DNA from: Ilumatobacteraceae bacterium
GTDB taxonomy: Bacteria; Actinomycetota; Acidimicrobiia; Acidimicrobiales; Ilumatobacteraceae
Direction: 5' to 3'
Assembly (NCBI GenBank): GCA_013213745.1
Contig: JABSQH010000023.1
Span: 35,257-88,100, forward strand
Length of the DNA: 52,844 nucleotides
Positions 16,510 through 26,098 of this stretch are shown in pieces; position 1 is the first letter of the stretch; every line of letters starts with the position of its first letter. The notes under the pieces were generated by a model. It made no database searches. It saw only the letters and a list, made by a program, of their open reading frames with translations, and had not been told where the DNA came from. A program made the translations under genes and the position numbers.

Positions 16510-18801
16510 TCAGTCGCCGGCGACCGGCGTGAACTCGCCGTCGCTCAGCGGAGCCTCGGGCTTGGCCATCTCAGCCTCGCCGTTCTCGATCGCTTCGAGC
16601 AAGTGAATCGAGATGTCGGCGACGCGCACTTCGTCTTCGTCGACACCGGCACCCTTCACGCCGTCGTCGAGCATGATGTAACAGAACGGGCAGGCGGTGG
16701 CGACGCGACTGGCACCGGTCGACAGTGCCTCGGCGGCACGCTCGTCGTTGACCTTCGTGCCCACGGTCTCTTCCATCCACATCCGAGCGCCGCCGGCACC
16801 ACAACACATGCCCTTGGTGCCGTTGCGGGTCATCTCGACCACCTCGATGCCCTTGATCGAACCGACGACCTTACGGGGCGCTACGTAGATGTCGTTGTGT
16901 CGACCGAGGTAACACGAGTCGTGGTACGTGATGCGCTCTTCGAGCGTCGCCTGGCTGACGTCGAGCTTGCCGCCGTCGATCAGTTGCTCGAGCAGCTGCG
17001 TGTGGTGGATCACCTCGTACTGGCCGCCGACCTGCGGGTACTCGTTGAGCAGGGTGTTGAAGCAGTGCGGGCACTGGGTGATGATCTTCTTGACGCCCAT
17101 TTCGTTGAGCATCTCGACGTTTGGCTGGGCGAGCATCTGGAACAGGTACTCGTTGCCCGAACGGCGAGCCGAGTCGCCGGTGCACATCTCCGACGGTCCG
17201 AGGATGGCCACGTCGATGCCGGCTCGGCGCAACAGCTGAGCCATCGACTGGGTGACCTTCTTGTTCTTGTCGTCGAACGATCCGGCGCAGCCGACCCAAT
17301 AGAGGTACTCGGACTCGAGGGGTTGGCCCGGATCGACGATCGTGACTCCGTCGAGACCGTCGGCCCAATCGCCGCGCTCACCCTGGTTCATGCCCCACGG
17401 GTTCATCTGGTTTTCCATCGCCCGGTAGGCGTTGCCCAGCTCGGCGGGGAAGTTCGACTCCATCAGCGACAGGTAGCGCCGCATGTCGAAGATCTTGTCG
17501 GTGATCTCGATGTTGACCGGGCAGATCTCGTCGCAGGCCTTGCACGTCGTGCAGGCCCACAACTCCTCGGACGTGATCCGCTCGAACAGCGAGTCGGCGG
17601 TAACGGTGATCTCCTTGTCGGTGCCGAGCGGTGGCGTCACCGCCGGTGTGCCGGTCGCAGCCATGACCTCGCCCGACTTGAGCACGATCTCGCGCGGGTC
17701 GAGCGGCTTGCCCGTGGCGTGCGCCGGGCACACACTCGTGCAGCGGCCGCACATGGTGCAGGCGTCGAGGTCGAGCAACTGCTTCCAGGTGAAGTCCTCG
17801 ACCGTGGCGGCGCCGAAGCTCTCGAGTTCGGTCTCCATCAGGTTCGGCATCGGCCGCATCGCGCCCTTGGGGCGGTCCTTGTCGCGCAGGTACATGTTGA
17901 TCGGCGACGTGAAGATGTGGCGCAGCATCGTCATCGGCAACAGTGCGAGGAACACGATGAACGACAGCACGTGGGCACCCCACCACCACTGGTGCCAGGT
18001 GCTCAGGTCGGATGCCGCCCAGGTGTCGACCAAGCCCGACAACGGGTAGCCGATGAACGACCAGTTCTCGTAGCTCGGACGACCTTCCACCGCGATGCGG
18101 AACATTTCGGCGCCGAACCCGGTGAGTCCGACGGCGAACAGCGTGCCCAGGATCACCGCGTGCTCAGGCTTGGACTTGATGCGGATGCGGTACGGCCGTT
18201 GCACGTAGCGGCGCAGGATCGCCCAGGTGACCCCGATCATGAAGATCAATCCGGCGAGATCACCGACGAACGAGTACGCCTTGTACGTCGTGCCGTGCAA
18301 GAACTTCAGCGACTCGGGCACCTGGTGATCGATCTCGAGCACCGTGGTGACCCCGAGCAGCACCAGGAACGAGAAGTAGATCATCGAGTGCATCAGCCCG
18401 GCGCCGGCATCGCGCAGCAGCGTCTGCATGTAGACGCCGGCACGGAAGTCCTTGATGCGTTGGGCCACGTTCTTTTTCGTCGTGCGTCGCTGGGCGGGAG
18501 CACCGCGCTCCCAGTTCTTCATCCGGTTGGCGAACATCAACCCGACCCACACCAGGGCCACCGGCATGATCGTGTAGAACGCGACCTGCAACGGTCCCGG
18601 GACGTTGACGAACACCACCCGGTGAATCGGGCTGTCGCTCTTCCAACCCGTGATCTGGGGCAAGATGCCCGAGAACAGCGTGAAGATGCCGATGCCGACA
18701 CCCGCGGCGATCGCCAGCTGGTGCGGCTTGATGCGCACCGGTGGGCGTGGCGCGTCGGCGGCGGTCTCGGTGTCGGTGCCCGGATCGGTTGCGGTGCTCA
18801 T
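16510..18801 (-). CDS. Membrane Fe-S oxidoreductase, EtfD-like (ETF:menaquinone reductase type)
   Basis: 763 aa fusion. The N-terminal third has about six membrane helices like a NarI-type cytochrome b. Then come two [4Fe-4S] motifs, CTMCGRCTSVCP and CTTCKACDEICP, and a C-terminal region with two CCG-type domains (VGCAGSFDD with CPHCFNTL; CCGAGGARMWMEE with CPFCYIML). The layout matches mycobacterial Rv0338c (EtfD), proposed to pass electrons from electron-transfer flavoprotein in fatty-acid beta-oxidation to menaquinone. Etf genes are not in the window, so the electron donor is inferred. It would feed the menaquinol pool used by the bc-aa3 complex encoded nearby. Confidence 0.85.
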   Translation of the reverse strand: MSTATDPGTDTETAADAPRPPVRIKPHQLAIAAGVGIGIFTLFSGILPQITGWKSDSPIHRVVFVNVPGPLQVAFYTIMPVALVWVGLMFANRMKNWERGAPAQRRTTKKNVAQRIKDFRAGVYMQTLLRDAGAGLMHSMIYFSFLVLLGVTTVLEIDHQVPESLKFLHGTTYKAYSFVGDLAGLIFMIGVTWAILRRYVQRPYRIRIKSKPEHAVILGTLFAVGLTGFGAEMFRIAVEGRPSYENWSFIGYPLSGLVDTWAASDLSTWHQWWWGAHVLSFIVFLALLPMTMLRHIFTSPINMYLRDKDRPKGAMRPMPNLMETELESFGAATVEDFTWKQLLDLDACTMCGRCTSVCPAHATGKPLDPREIVLKSGEVMAATGTPAVTPPLGTDKEITVTADSLFERITSEELWACTTCKACDEICPVNIEITDKIFDMRRYLSLMESNFPAELGNAYRAMENQMNPWGMNQGERGDWADGLDGVTIVDPGQPLESEYLYWVGCAGSFDDKNKKVTQSMAQLLRRAGIDVAILGPSEMCTGDSARRSGNEYLFQMLAQPNVEMLNEMGVKKIITQCPHCFNTLLNEYPQVGGQYEVIHHTQLLEQLIDGGKLDVSQATLEERITYHDSCYLGRHNDIYVAPRKVVGSIKGIEVVEMTRNGTKGMCCGAGGARMWMEETVGTKVNDERAAEALSTGASRVATACPFCYIMLDDGVKGAGVDEDEVRVADISIHLLEAIENGEAEMAKPEAPLSDGEFTPVAGD

Positions 18802-18813
18802 GGCGTAAGCAAC

Positions 18814-18829
18814 GTTACCCCCCGGTAAC
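18814..18829. promoter_or_regulatory. Inverted repeat upstream of the EtfD-like gene
   Basis: GTTACC-CCCC-GGTAAC, 13 nt upstream of the EtfD-like ATG (18801) on the minus strand and 20 bp past the stop of the upstream CRP-like gene. It could be an operator for the reductase gene. There is no U-run, so it is a weak terminator candidate. Confidence 0.3.
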
Positions 18830-18849
18830 CGGGACGAGCCAGATCGGGG

Positions 18850-19275
18850 TCAGCCGAAGTACTGGCGATCGAGATCGCGAATGCGCGTCGCCAGCGAGGC
18901 GAGCAGCTTGTGCGAGATCGCCGGGACCTGGTCGATCACGCCGAGAAAACGACGCTGATCGATGACCAGGAGCGTGCAGTCGGTGTCGCACACCACCGTG
19001 GCCGTGCGTGGTCCGTGGTCGAGCAGCGACAGTTCACCGACCATGTCGCCGGCGCCCAGCGTGGCCACCTTGCGTCCGTTGCGCTTCACGATCACCTCGC
19101 CGTCGAGGATGACGAACGCCTCCCGCCCGGTTTGTCCCTGATCGACGATCAACGTCCCTGCGGTCATCGTGATCTCGTCGCTGGCGCGAGCAACCTTCTC
19201 GAGCTCCTTCTTACTGCAGGAGCTGAACAGCTTGACGTTGCGCAGTGTCTCGAGGTGCTGCTTCTTGCTGGCCAT
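18850..19275 (-). CDS. Cyclic-nucleotide-binding domain protein (CRP-like, no DNA-binding domain)
   Basis: About 141 aa, essentially one cNMP-binding beta-roll: FSSCSKKELEKVARASDEITM, GREAFVILDGEVIVKRNG, and the phosphate-binding cassette GDMVGELSLLDHGPRTATV with the conserved Glu and Arg. The helix-turn-helix of CRP/FNR regulators is absent, so it probably acts as a stand-alone sensor or partner subunit. It lies just upstream of the EtfD-like gene on the same strand, suggesting a shared transcript. ATG 19275 has an AAGG spaced properly upstream; GTG 19284 is possible. Confidence 0.8.
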   Translation of the reverse strand: MASKKQHLETLRNVKLFSSCSKKELEKVARASDEITMTAGTLIVDQGQTGREAFVILDGEVIVKRNGRKVATLGAGDMVGELSLLDHGPRTATVVCDTDCTLLVIDQRRFLGVIDQVPAISHKLLASLATRIRDLDRQYFG

Positions 19276-19353
19276 TAGACGCACCTTAGGCGAGCCGGCC
19301 GACCTCCCGTGACGCTCGACGCGTCCGCCCCGATGATTGATCGAGGCGATCGA

Positions 19354-20103
19354 TCAGGTCGTGCCCGCCTGTGCCGCAACGGCGGCGGCTGCGGCCGCGA
19401 TCTCGTCGGCGTTGCCGAGGTACTCCGCCGACGTGACGGTGAGGGCATCGTCGAACTCGTACTTGCGCGGCGCGCCAGTGGGGATGTTGATCTCGGCGAT
19501 GTCGTCGTCGCTGACGTTCTCCAGGTGCTTCAGCAAGGCGCGCAACGAGTTGCCGTGGGCGGTGACGAGCACATTGAGACCAGCGAGCAGCTCCGGCGCA
19601 ATCGTGTCGTACCAGTACGGCAACACGCGGGCGACGACATCTTTCAAACACTCAGACGCCGGCAGAACGTCCGGCGGCAGCAACCGGTAGCGCGGATCGT
19701 TGCGTGGATGCTCCGGACTGTCGTCGGCGACCGGAGGTGGTGGGGTGTCGTAGCCGCGCCGCCACGCGTGCACCTGTTCTGCGCCGTATTGCTCGGTCGT
19801 CTCTTTCTTGTCGAGGCCCTGCAAAGCGCCGTAGTGACGCTCGTTCAGCCGCCAGTTGCGGGTGACCGGAATCCACACCTGGTCCATGCTGCGCAACGCC
19901 AGGTTCTGGGTGACCACCGCCCGTGTTTGCAGCGATGTGTGCGACGTGTCGAAGTGCAGTCCTGCAGCGAGCATCGTCGTGCCTGCCGCCTTGGCCTCCT
20001 CGACGCCCTTGTCGGTCAGCGACACGTCGTGCCAGCCGGTGAAGAGGTTCTGGAGGTTCCACTCGGATTGGCCGTGGCGGAGGATGACGAGCGTGCCGGT
20101 CAT
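19354..20103 (-). CDS. gpmA: 2,3-bisphosphoglycerate-dependent phosphoglycerate mutase
   Basis: 249 aa. Interconverts 3- and 2-phosphoglycerate in glycolysis and gluconeogenesis. Histidine-phosphatase fold: the phospho-acceptor His is in ILRHGQSEWNLQNLFTGW, then LNERHYGALQGLDK, PPPP loop, and the second His in VTAHGNSLRALLKHLE. Length and motif order are those of the cofactor-dependent enzyme. The C-terminus ends in an Ala-rich tail. It is not closely coupled to neighbours. Confidence 0.93.
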   Translation of the reverse strand: MTGTLVILRHGQSEWNLQNLFTGWHDVSLTDKGVEEAKAAGTTMLAAGLHFDTSHTSLQTRAVVTQNLALRSMDQVWIPVTRNWRLNERHYGALQGLDKKETTEQYGAEQVHAWRRGYDTPPPPVADDSPEHPRNDPRYRLLPPDVLPASECLKDVVARVLPYWYDTIAPELLAGLNVLVTAHGNSLRALLKHLENVSDDDIAEINIPTGAPRKYEFDDALTVTSAEYLGNADEIAAAAAAVAAQAGTT

Positions 20104-20165
20104 GTCTTTGATCGTACGGCCAGTGAGCGAACGACGTAGTCGCTCGCTGCTCTAGGGTCGCGTCG

Positions 20166-20360
20166 ATGTCGGTGGGACACGGAGCTGCGCTGGCCCCGCG
20201 CGACGACCTCGCCGCTGTGATCGACCCGTACACCGGGTTGTATCCGGCCGACAGCGTCACCTCGGCGGTCGGGGTTCCTTACGGGTACCTGCCGACCGCA
20301 GCGGACGACGTACGTGCTGTCGGGCCCGCACCTCATCCCAACGGGAGCGCTGAGCCGTGA
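20166..20360 (+). CDS. Small hypothetical protein overlapping the SLC13 permease gene
   Basis: 64 aa, no recognised domain and no membrane helix; contains IDPYTGLYPADSVTSAV and GVPYGYLP. Its TGA overlaps the GTG of the next gene (GTGA, 20357-20360), and codon third positions are GC-rich, both in favour of a real coupled gene. It may be a translational leader for the permease. The alternative is chance openness in GC-rich DNA. Confidence 0.4.
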   Translation: MSVGHGAALAPRDDLAAVIDPYTGLYPADSVTSAVGVPYGYLPTAADDVRAVGPAPHPNGSAEP

Positions 20361-22126
20361 GCGGTGATGCGTGGCTCACCCTCGTCGTGCTGCTCGCGAC
20401 GTTCGTGGTGCTGGCCTTCGACCGCGTGCCCACAGCCGCTGGGCTCGGTGGCGCGGTGTTCGTGCTGTTGCTCCTCGGCGTCGTCGATCAAGATCAGGCG
20501 CTCACCGGGTTGTCGGCGAGCGCACCAGTGACGATCGCAGCGCTGTACGTGTTGGCCGGTGCCGCCACGGCGACGGGTGCATTCACGCCGGCGATCGACC
20601 GGCTGATGGACGCCGGCGGGCGTGGTGAACGGACTCGACTCGCCGGAGTCGCAACCGCCGCCGCCGGCTTCTCGGCGATCCTGCCCAATACCCCGCTGGT
20701 GGCGCTCGCCGCACCCCGCGTCGTGACGTGGAGCCGGCGGACGGGGCGTTCTCCGGCGACGTACCTCATGCCGTTGTCGTTCGCCGCAGTCCTCGGCGGA
20801 GTCATCACGGTGATCGGTACCTCGACCAACCTGGTCGTGTCCGACCTCCTGGTCGCCGCCGGGGGCGATCCGCTCGGTGTGTTCGAGATCACCGGCGCCG
20901 GCCTCCCCGTGGCGATCGTCGGCGTCGCGGTACTGGTGGTGACCGCACCACGTCTGCTCCGAGCGCGGCGCCCGGTCGAAGAACTCGACGAGCGAGCCCA
21001 GCGCTACACGATGGCGCTGCGCGTCGACGTCGACGGACCAGTCGTCGGTCGGACGGTCGACGAGGCCGGACTGCGTGATCTGGCGGGAGTATTCCTTGCG
21101 GGTGTCGAACGCGCCGGTCGGGTCGTGACCGCCCGCCCCGAGACGCGACTCGGCGCCGGCGATGTGTGCTATTTCGTCGGTGACGTCGACAACATCGTCG
21201 ACCTGATGGAGGTTCGTGGCCTGTCGAGCGCCGAGGGGCCACACCTCGACGGTGCCCTCGAGCGACCCGGAACCGGGTTGTTCGAGGTGGTCGTGTCGGA
21301 GCGTTCCGAATTGGCTGGCTCGACCCTGCGCGATGTGGGATTTCGTGCCCGCTATGACGCAGCGGTGCTGGCGATCCGGCGTCACGACGACGACGTTCCG
21401 GGGAAGCTCGGCACCGTTGAACTGCGCCCCGGTGACGTGTTGCTGCTCCTCGCTGCGGCCGACTTCGGCCGGCGCTTCCGTGGGCACGGCGACTTCTCCG
21501 TCGTTGCGTCGCTGTCGACCGCACCGCCGCCGCGGCGCAGCGCGGCGGCACTCGTGCTGGCCGCGATCGCCGCCATGGTCGTCCTCGCCGTGTCCGGCGC
21601 GTTGACGTTGCTCGAAGCGTCGTTGCTCGCAGCAGGGGCAGTCGTCGCCTTGCGGGCGATCTCACTGACCGAGGCCCGCCGAGCGGTCAACCTCAACGTG
21701 GTGTTCACCATCGCCATGGCGATCAGTTTGGGTACGGCGGTGGCCACGAGTGGACTGGCCGTCGAGTTCGCGTCGTTGTTGAAATCCATCGGTGATCCGT
21801 TCGGTCAGACCGGGCAGATCGTCGCCGTGCTCGCCGCCACGATGCTGCTCACCGAGGTGCTGTCGAACAATGCGGCCGCAGCGGTGATGTTGCCGGTGGC
21901 CACGGCGACGGCCTTCGATGCGGGGTACGACCCGCGAGCGTTCGCCATCATCGTGCTGATCGGCGCGTCGTGTTCGTTCCTGTCGCCGCTCGGATATCAG
22001 ACCAACCTGATGGTCTATGGCCTCGGCGGCTACCGCTTCGGCGACTTCACCCGCGTCGGCGCCCCGCTGACGCTGGCGACGCTCGTGGTCACCCCCATTG
22101 TCGTCCCACTGTTCATCGGGGTGTGA
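20357..22126 (+). CDS. SLC13-family permease with TrkA-C domains, candidate sulfate transporter
   Basis: 589 aa. An N-terminal set of membrane helices (with NTPLVALAAPRVVTWSRR and VITVIGTSTNLVVSDLLV) and a C-terminal set (LTEVLSNNAAAAVMLP and GASCSFLSPLGYQTNLMVYG) form the two SLC13/CitM halves, each with the short substrate and sodium loop (GTSTNL; SPLGYQTN). Between them lie two RCK_C/TrkA-C-like domains (about residues 205-380). The gene is 22 bp upstream of cysD, so sulfate uptake is the likely role. The GTG start follows from the 4-nt overlap with the small upstream ORF. Confidence 0.85.
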   Translation: MSGDAWLTLVVLLATFVVLAFDRVPTAAGLGGAVFVLLLLGVVDQDQALTGLSASAPVTIAALYVLAGAATATGAFTPAIDRLMDAGGRGERTRLAGVATAAAGFSAILPNTPLVALAAPRVVTWSRRTGRSPATYLMPLSFAAVLGGVITVIGTSTNLVVSDLLVAAGGDPLGVFEITGAGLPVAIVGVAVLVVTAPRLLRARRPVEELDERAQRYTMALRVDVDGPVVGRTVDEAGLRDLAGVFLAGVERAGRVVTARPETRLGAGDVCYFVGDVDNIVDLMEVRGLSSAEGPHLDGALERPGTGLFEVVVSERSELAGSTLRDVGFRARYDAAVLAIRRHDDDVPGKLGTVELRPGDVLLLLAAADFGRRFRGHGDFSVVASLSTAPPPRRSAAALVLAAIAAMVVLAVSGALTLLEASLLAAGAVVALRAISLTEARRAVNLNVVFTIAMAISLGTAVATSGLAVEFASLLKSIGDPFGQTGQIVAVLAATMLLTEVLSNNAAAAVMLPVATATAFDAGYDPRAFAIIVLIGASCSFLSPLGYQTNLMVYGLGGYRFGDFTRVGAPLTLATLVVTPIVVPLFIGV

Positions 22127-22148
22127 GCCAGTAGCCTTCCGCGCCACC

Positions 22149-23048
22149 ATGTCGACGACGACGCTGCACTCTCTCGAGTCCGAGGCGATCTCCATCTTTC
22201 GTGAGGTCGCTGCCGAGTTCGAACGACCGGTTCTGCTGTTCTCCGGCGGCAAGGACTCGGTGGTAATGCTGCATCTCGCCCAACGAGCGTTCGCCCCGGG
22301 CCGCATCCCGTTTCCGATCATGCACGTCGACACGGGCCACAACTTCGACGAACTGATGGAGTTTCGTGACCGCACGGTCGACGAGTTCGGCGTCGACCTC
22401 GTGGTGGCGTCGGTGCAGGAGTCGATCGATGCCGGACGTGTTCGCGAAGACACGGGTCCGCAGGCGACCCGCAACCCGCTGCAGACGGTGACGTTGCTCG
22501 ACGCCATCGCCGAGCACGGGTTCGATGCGGTATTCGGTGGCGGTCGTCGCGACGAAGAGCGCGCCCGCGCCAAGGAGCGGATCTACAGCCATCGCGATGA
22601 GTTCGGCCAGTGGGACCCGAAGAACCAGCGGCCCGAGCTGTGGAACCTGTACAACGCGCGCCATCGCAAGGGTGAACATCTGCGGGTGTTCCCGCTGTCG
22701 AACTGGACCGAGCTCGACATCTGGCGGTTCATCAACGAACGCGATGTGCCCTTGCCGCCATTGTATTTTGCGCACAGTCGCCAGGTGTTCGCCCGTGACG
22801 GCATGCTGATGGCGGTCAACCGCCACGTGCAGATGCTCGACGGTGAAGAGGCGTTCGAGGCCACGGTGCGGTTCCGCACTATCGGCGATGCCACGTGCAC
22901 TGCTGCGGTCGAGTCGGCGGCCTTCACGGTCGACGACATCGTCGCCGAGACCGCTGTTGCTCGGATCACCGAGCGTGGTGCCACCCGTGCCGACGACCGT
23001 GTGTCCGAGGCGGGCATGGAAGACCGCAAGCGCAAGGGGTACTTCTAG
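22149..23048 (+). CDS. cysD: Sulfate adenylyltransferase subunit 2
   Basis: 299 aa. Catalytic ATP-pyrophosphatase-fold subunit that makes adenosine 5'-phosphosulfate from ATP and sulfate, with CysN. Landmarks: PP-loop LLFSGGKDSVVMLHLA, HVDTGHNFDELMEFRD, FGGGRRDEERARAKERI, FPLSNWTELDIWRFI, and the end MEDRKRKGYF. ATG 22149 is the start fitting the family length. It is followed 2 nt later by cysN. The upstream permease gene is probably in the same operon. Confidence 0.96.
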   Translation: MSTTTLHSLESEAISIFREVAAEFERPVLLFSGGKDSVVMLHLAQRAFAPGRIPFPIMHVDTGHNFDELMEFRDRTVDEFGVDLVVASVQESIDAGRVREDTGPQATRNPLQTVTLLDAIAEHGFDAVFGGGRRDEERARAKERIYSHRDEFGQWDPKNQRPELWNLYNARHRKGEHLRVFPLSNWTELDIWRFINERDVPLPPLYFAHSRQVFARDGMLMAVNRHVQMLDGEEAFEATVRFRTIGDATCTAAVESAAFTVDDIVAETAVARITERGATRADDRVSEAGMEDRKRKGYF

Positions 23049-23050
23049 CT

Positions 23051-24337
23051 ATGAGCGCACCACTGGAACCATTGCGTTTCGCCACGGTCGGCAGCGTCGA
23101 CGACGGCAAGTCGACGCTCATCGGTCGGCTGCTGCACGACTCGAAGTCGATCTTCGAAGATCAGCTCGAACACGTCGAGGCGGTCAGCAAGAAACGCGGC
23201 AACGACTACGTCGACCTCGCATTGCTCACCGACGGGCTGCGTGCCGAGCGCGAGCAAGGCATCACGATCGACGTCGCCTACCGATACTTCTCCACGCCGC
23301 GACGCAACTTCATCATCGCCGACTGTCCCGGACACATTCAGTACACCCGCAACATGATCACCGGCGCGTCCACGGTCGACCTGGCGACACTGCTGATCGA
23401 TGCGCGTAATGGTGTCGTCGAGCAGACTCGACGACACAGCCTGCTGGTGTCGCTGCTCGGCGTTCCCCACTTGGTCATCGCGGTCAACAAGATGGACCTC
23501 GTCGACTACAGCCAGGAGCGGTTCGACGAGATTCGCGCCCAGTTCACCGAGTTCGCCCAGAAGCTCGAACTGCGCGACGTGACGTTCATTCCGATGTCGG
23601 CATTCGAGGGCGACAACGTCGTCGATCGGTCCCCCAACATGGGGTGGTACGAGGGGTCGACGTTTCTCAACCACCTCGAATCCCTGTACGTGGCCAGCGA
23701 CGACAACCTCATCGACGCTCGCTTCCCCGTGCAATACGTGATTCGCCCGCACACCACCGCGCACCAGGACTACCGGGGGTATGCCGGTACGCCGGCCGCA
23801 GGTGCGATGAAGCCCGGCGACGAAGTCGTCGTGTTGCCATCGGGTCTCGAGACCACCGTTGCCGGCATCGACACGTTCGACTCGCTCGCCGACGGGAGCT
23901 CCAGCGTCGCCGAAGCTCGCCCGGGCGACGCCGTCACGGTTCGTCTCGCCGACAACCTCGACGTGTCGCGCGGCGACATGATCTGTCGGCCGCACAACCG
24001 TCCGGAGGTCACTCAGGATCTCGAGGCGATGATCTGCTGGATGGATTCGGCGGCGTCGCTCACGCCGCGCACGATCTACACGCTGAAGCACACGACGCGC
24101 ACGGTGCGGGCGATGGTGACCGACCTGCGCTACCGCCTCGACATCAACACGATGCGTCGCGACGAAGACGCGACCACGTTGGAGATGAACGAGATCGGCC
24201 GCGCCGTGCTGCGGTGCACCGAGCCGATCTTCGTCGACGACTACCGGCGCAACCGCGTGACGGGCAGCTTCATCCTCATCGACGAGTCGACGAATCAGAC
24301 CGTCGCCGGCGGAATGATCCGCCGTACGAACACCTAG
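23051..24337 (+). CDS. cysN: Sulfate adenylyltransferase subunit 1 (GTPase)
   Basis: 428 aa. EF-Tu-like GTPase that drives APS synthesis by CysD. G1 is [16 protein letters not shown]2 region [15 protein letters not shown]3 [12 protein letters not shown] and G4 NKMDLVDY, followed by domain II and III beta-barrels. It ends at domain III, so there is no fused APS kinase; cysC follows as a separate gene 14 nt downstream. Confidence 0.96.
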   Translation: MSAPLEPLRFATVGSVDDGKSTLIGRLLHDSKSIFEDQLEHVEAVSKKRGNDYVDLALLTDGLRAEREQGITIDVAYRYFSTPRRNFIIADCPGHIQYTRNMITGASTVDLATLLIDARNGVVEQTRRHSLLVSLLGVPHLVIAVNKMDLVDYSQERFDEIRAQFTEFAQKLELRDVTFIPMSAFEGDNVVDRSPNMGWYEGSTFLNHLESLYVASDDNLIDARFPVQYVIRPHTTAHQDYRGYAGTPAAGAMKPGDEVVVLPSGLETTVAGIDTFDSLADGSSSVAEARPGDAVTVRLADNLDVSRGDMICRPHNRPEVTQDLEAMICWMDSAASLTPRTIYTLKHTTRTVRAMVTDLRYRLDINTMRRDEDATTLEMNEIGRAVLRCTEPIFVDDYRRNRVTGSFILIDESTNQTVAGGMIRRTNT

Positions 24338-24351
24338 TCGGCGACACGCCG

Positions 24352-24948
24352 GTGAGCAGCACACCAGCGCAGCACAACATCGTGTGGCACGACACGGTGG
24401 TCGGCCGCGACGAGCGATGGTCGACGCACGGCTTGAGCGGTGCGACCGTGTGGTTCACGGGCCTGTCCGGGTCCGGCAAGTCGACCGTCGCCAATGCGGT
24501 GGCAGAGCAGTTGCTCGCTGCCGACCGTCCCGCCTACCTGCTCGACGGCGACAACGTTCGCCATGGCCTGAACGCGGATCTCGGGTTCTCCGCCGCCGAC
24601 CGTGCCGAGAACGTTCGCCGCATCGGCGAGGTGGCGCGGCTGATGGCCGACGCCGGGCTGGTCGTGCTGGTGCCGGTGATCTCCCCGTACCGGGCCGACC
24701 GCGACAACGTTCGGGCGATGCACGATGCAGCCGGGTTGTCGTTCGTCGAGGTGTTCGTCGACACGCCACTCGAGTTGTGCGAGCAACGCGACCCGAAGGG
24801 CCTCTACGCAAAGGCGCGGGCGGGCGAGCTCACCGGCATGACCGGCATCGACGATCCATACGAGTCGCCCGCTGCACCCGAGATCCGGCTCACTCCGGCT
24901 GACCTCGACGAACAGGCGAGCGTGGTCGTGGCGGCCATCGCCCGCTGA
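24352..24948 (+). CDS. cysC: Adenylylsulfate kinase
   Basis: 198 aa. Phosphorylates APS to PAPS. P-loop is [16 protein letters not shown], then [45 protein letters not shown], and [26 protein letters not shown] with the lid. GTG 24352 gives the family length and the typical N-terminal VWHD segment. It completes the assimilation set; no APS/PAPS reductase is visible in the window. Confidence 0.94.
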   Translation: MSSTPAQHNIVWHDTVVGRDERWSTHGLSGATVWFTGLSGSGKSTVANAVAEQLLAADRPAYLLDGDNVRHGLNADLGFSAADRAENVRRIGEVARLMADAGLVVLVPVISPYRADRDNVRAMHDAAGLSFVEVFVDTPLELCEQRDPKGLYAKARAGELTGMTGIDDPYESPAAPEIRLTPADLDEQASVVVAAIAR

Positions 24949-25209
24949 CGAGCACGAGTGCGTCGTCGCCTGCAACCCCGGCGGTGTGTACCGGCGCGTC
25001 GATGAGTTGGTCGCGCTGACCGCCTGGGGGTTGGTCATGCGCATCACCACAACAGCCTGAGTCCGGCCCCGCTCGCGGAGATCCCAGCGGAGGCATCGCG
25101 GCGCCGTTCACCGCGGCGCGCTCCGGCTGTGAGGAACGATCGACGTGTACCCCGAACTGGCGCGCAGGTTGCTGCGTTGGACACTGCTGCGTGACGCCCT
25201 TGCTCGGGG

Positions 25210-25590
25210 GTGGTGGCGAATTGTTTGTGGGGTCTGGGGTGGGCAATGACCAGCGGCGCCGACGTCGCATGGATCACCGACGAGTTGGATCGTCCGGACC
25301 TCATCGATCGCGTGCTGGCGGCACAGGGACGGGCCCGGCTGTGGGGCGCGATCACCGGCATCATCTCGTTCGGAGTGTTGGCCGCTGTGACGTCGCTCGG
25401 CGCCGCCGTCGGGGTTGCTGGTGTGTCGATGGTCGTGCTCGGCGCGGCAACGGTGGCCCGGTGGCCCGAACGAGGTTGTGTTCGAGCGCCGAACGGTCGA
25501 CGGTGGGCGACGTCGTGGCGCATCTTGCGTGATGGCGTCCGGCGTGTCGCGGTTGCTGGCGTCGTCGCGTGGCGCCGCTTCAGCGCTTGA
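25210..25590 (+). pseudogene. MFS transporter fragment
   Basis: About 85 residues match the middle of a major-facilitator protein: LWGLGWAMTSGADVAWITDEL, then RARLWGAITGIISFGVLAAV and a further hydrophobic helix ending in ARWPE. The first two helices and the whole second half are absent; the frame runs into the tail of the convergent GNAT gene (11-nt overlap). The 260 bp upstream (24949-25209) hold nothing recognisable. I read this as a gene remnant. Confidence 0.55.
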
Positions 25591-26047
25591 GGTAGCGCTT
25601 GTAGCCCTTGTGGCTCGGTACGAAGTCGTGGGCCTCGTAGAAGTGGTGCGCGTCGGGACGGTCGACGTTGCTGGTCAGCTGCACCCGGTAGCAGCCGAGT
25701 TCGCACGCTCGCCGGACGGCGTGGTCGAGGAGCCGTCCGCCGACGCCTTGGCCGCGCATGTCGGAGGCCACGTGCATGCTCTCGATCTCGGCGCAGCGGC
25801 CCCCACGGTGTTGCAGGTGACGGAACGTGATGAGCTGGAGCATGCCGACCAAGCGTCCACCGAGGTCGGCGACCATCAGATACGTCCCGTCCGTCCGGTC
25901 GATCTCGCGGATCGCGTCGACGAAGCTGGCCATGTCGGCGGGAAGGTTGATCGGACTGTCGTCGCCTTCGACGAGCCGGCCGCCCGACAACAGCGCAAGC
26001 AAACCGTCGATATCTGCGGGGAGCGCATCGCGCAGGTACAACTGCAT
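25580..26047 (-). CDS. GNAT-family N-acetyltransferase
   Basis: 155 aa, full-length GNAT fold. MQLYLRDALPADIDGLLALL starts the domain; acetyl-CoA binding is in IESMHVASDMRGQGVGGRLLDHAVRRA (R-G-Q-G-V-G loop); the last part is CYRVQLTSNVDRPDAHHFYEAHDFVPSHKGYKRYL, typical of small-molecule GNATs. The substrate is unknown. The start ATG 26047 matches the family; the longer frame upstream overlaps the divergent cdd gene and is not used. Confidence 0.85.
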   Translation of the reverse strand: MQLYLRDALPADIDGLLALLSGGRLVEGDDSPINLPADMASFVDAIREIDRTDGTYLMVADLGGRLVGMLQLITFRHLQHRGGRCAEIESMHVASDMRGQGVGGRLLDHAVRRACELGCYRVQLTSNVDRPDAHHFYEAHDFVPSHKGYKRYLKR

Positions 26048-26098
26048 CGCCGTACAGCATGATGCCTGGCGATCGCCAAACGTGGGATCATTGCCGAC

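Noticed and set aside
16447-18828. 793-codon open frame on the plus strand
   Set aside because: It is the antisense shadow of the EtfD-like gene, whose minus-strand product has clear Fe-S and CCG motifs; the plus frame is His/Arg/Val-rich with no domain.
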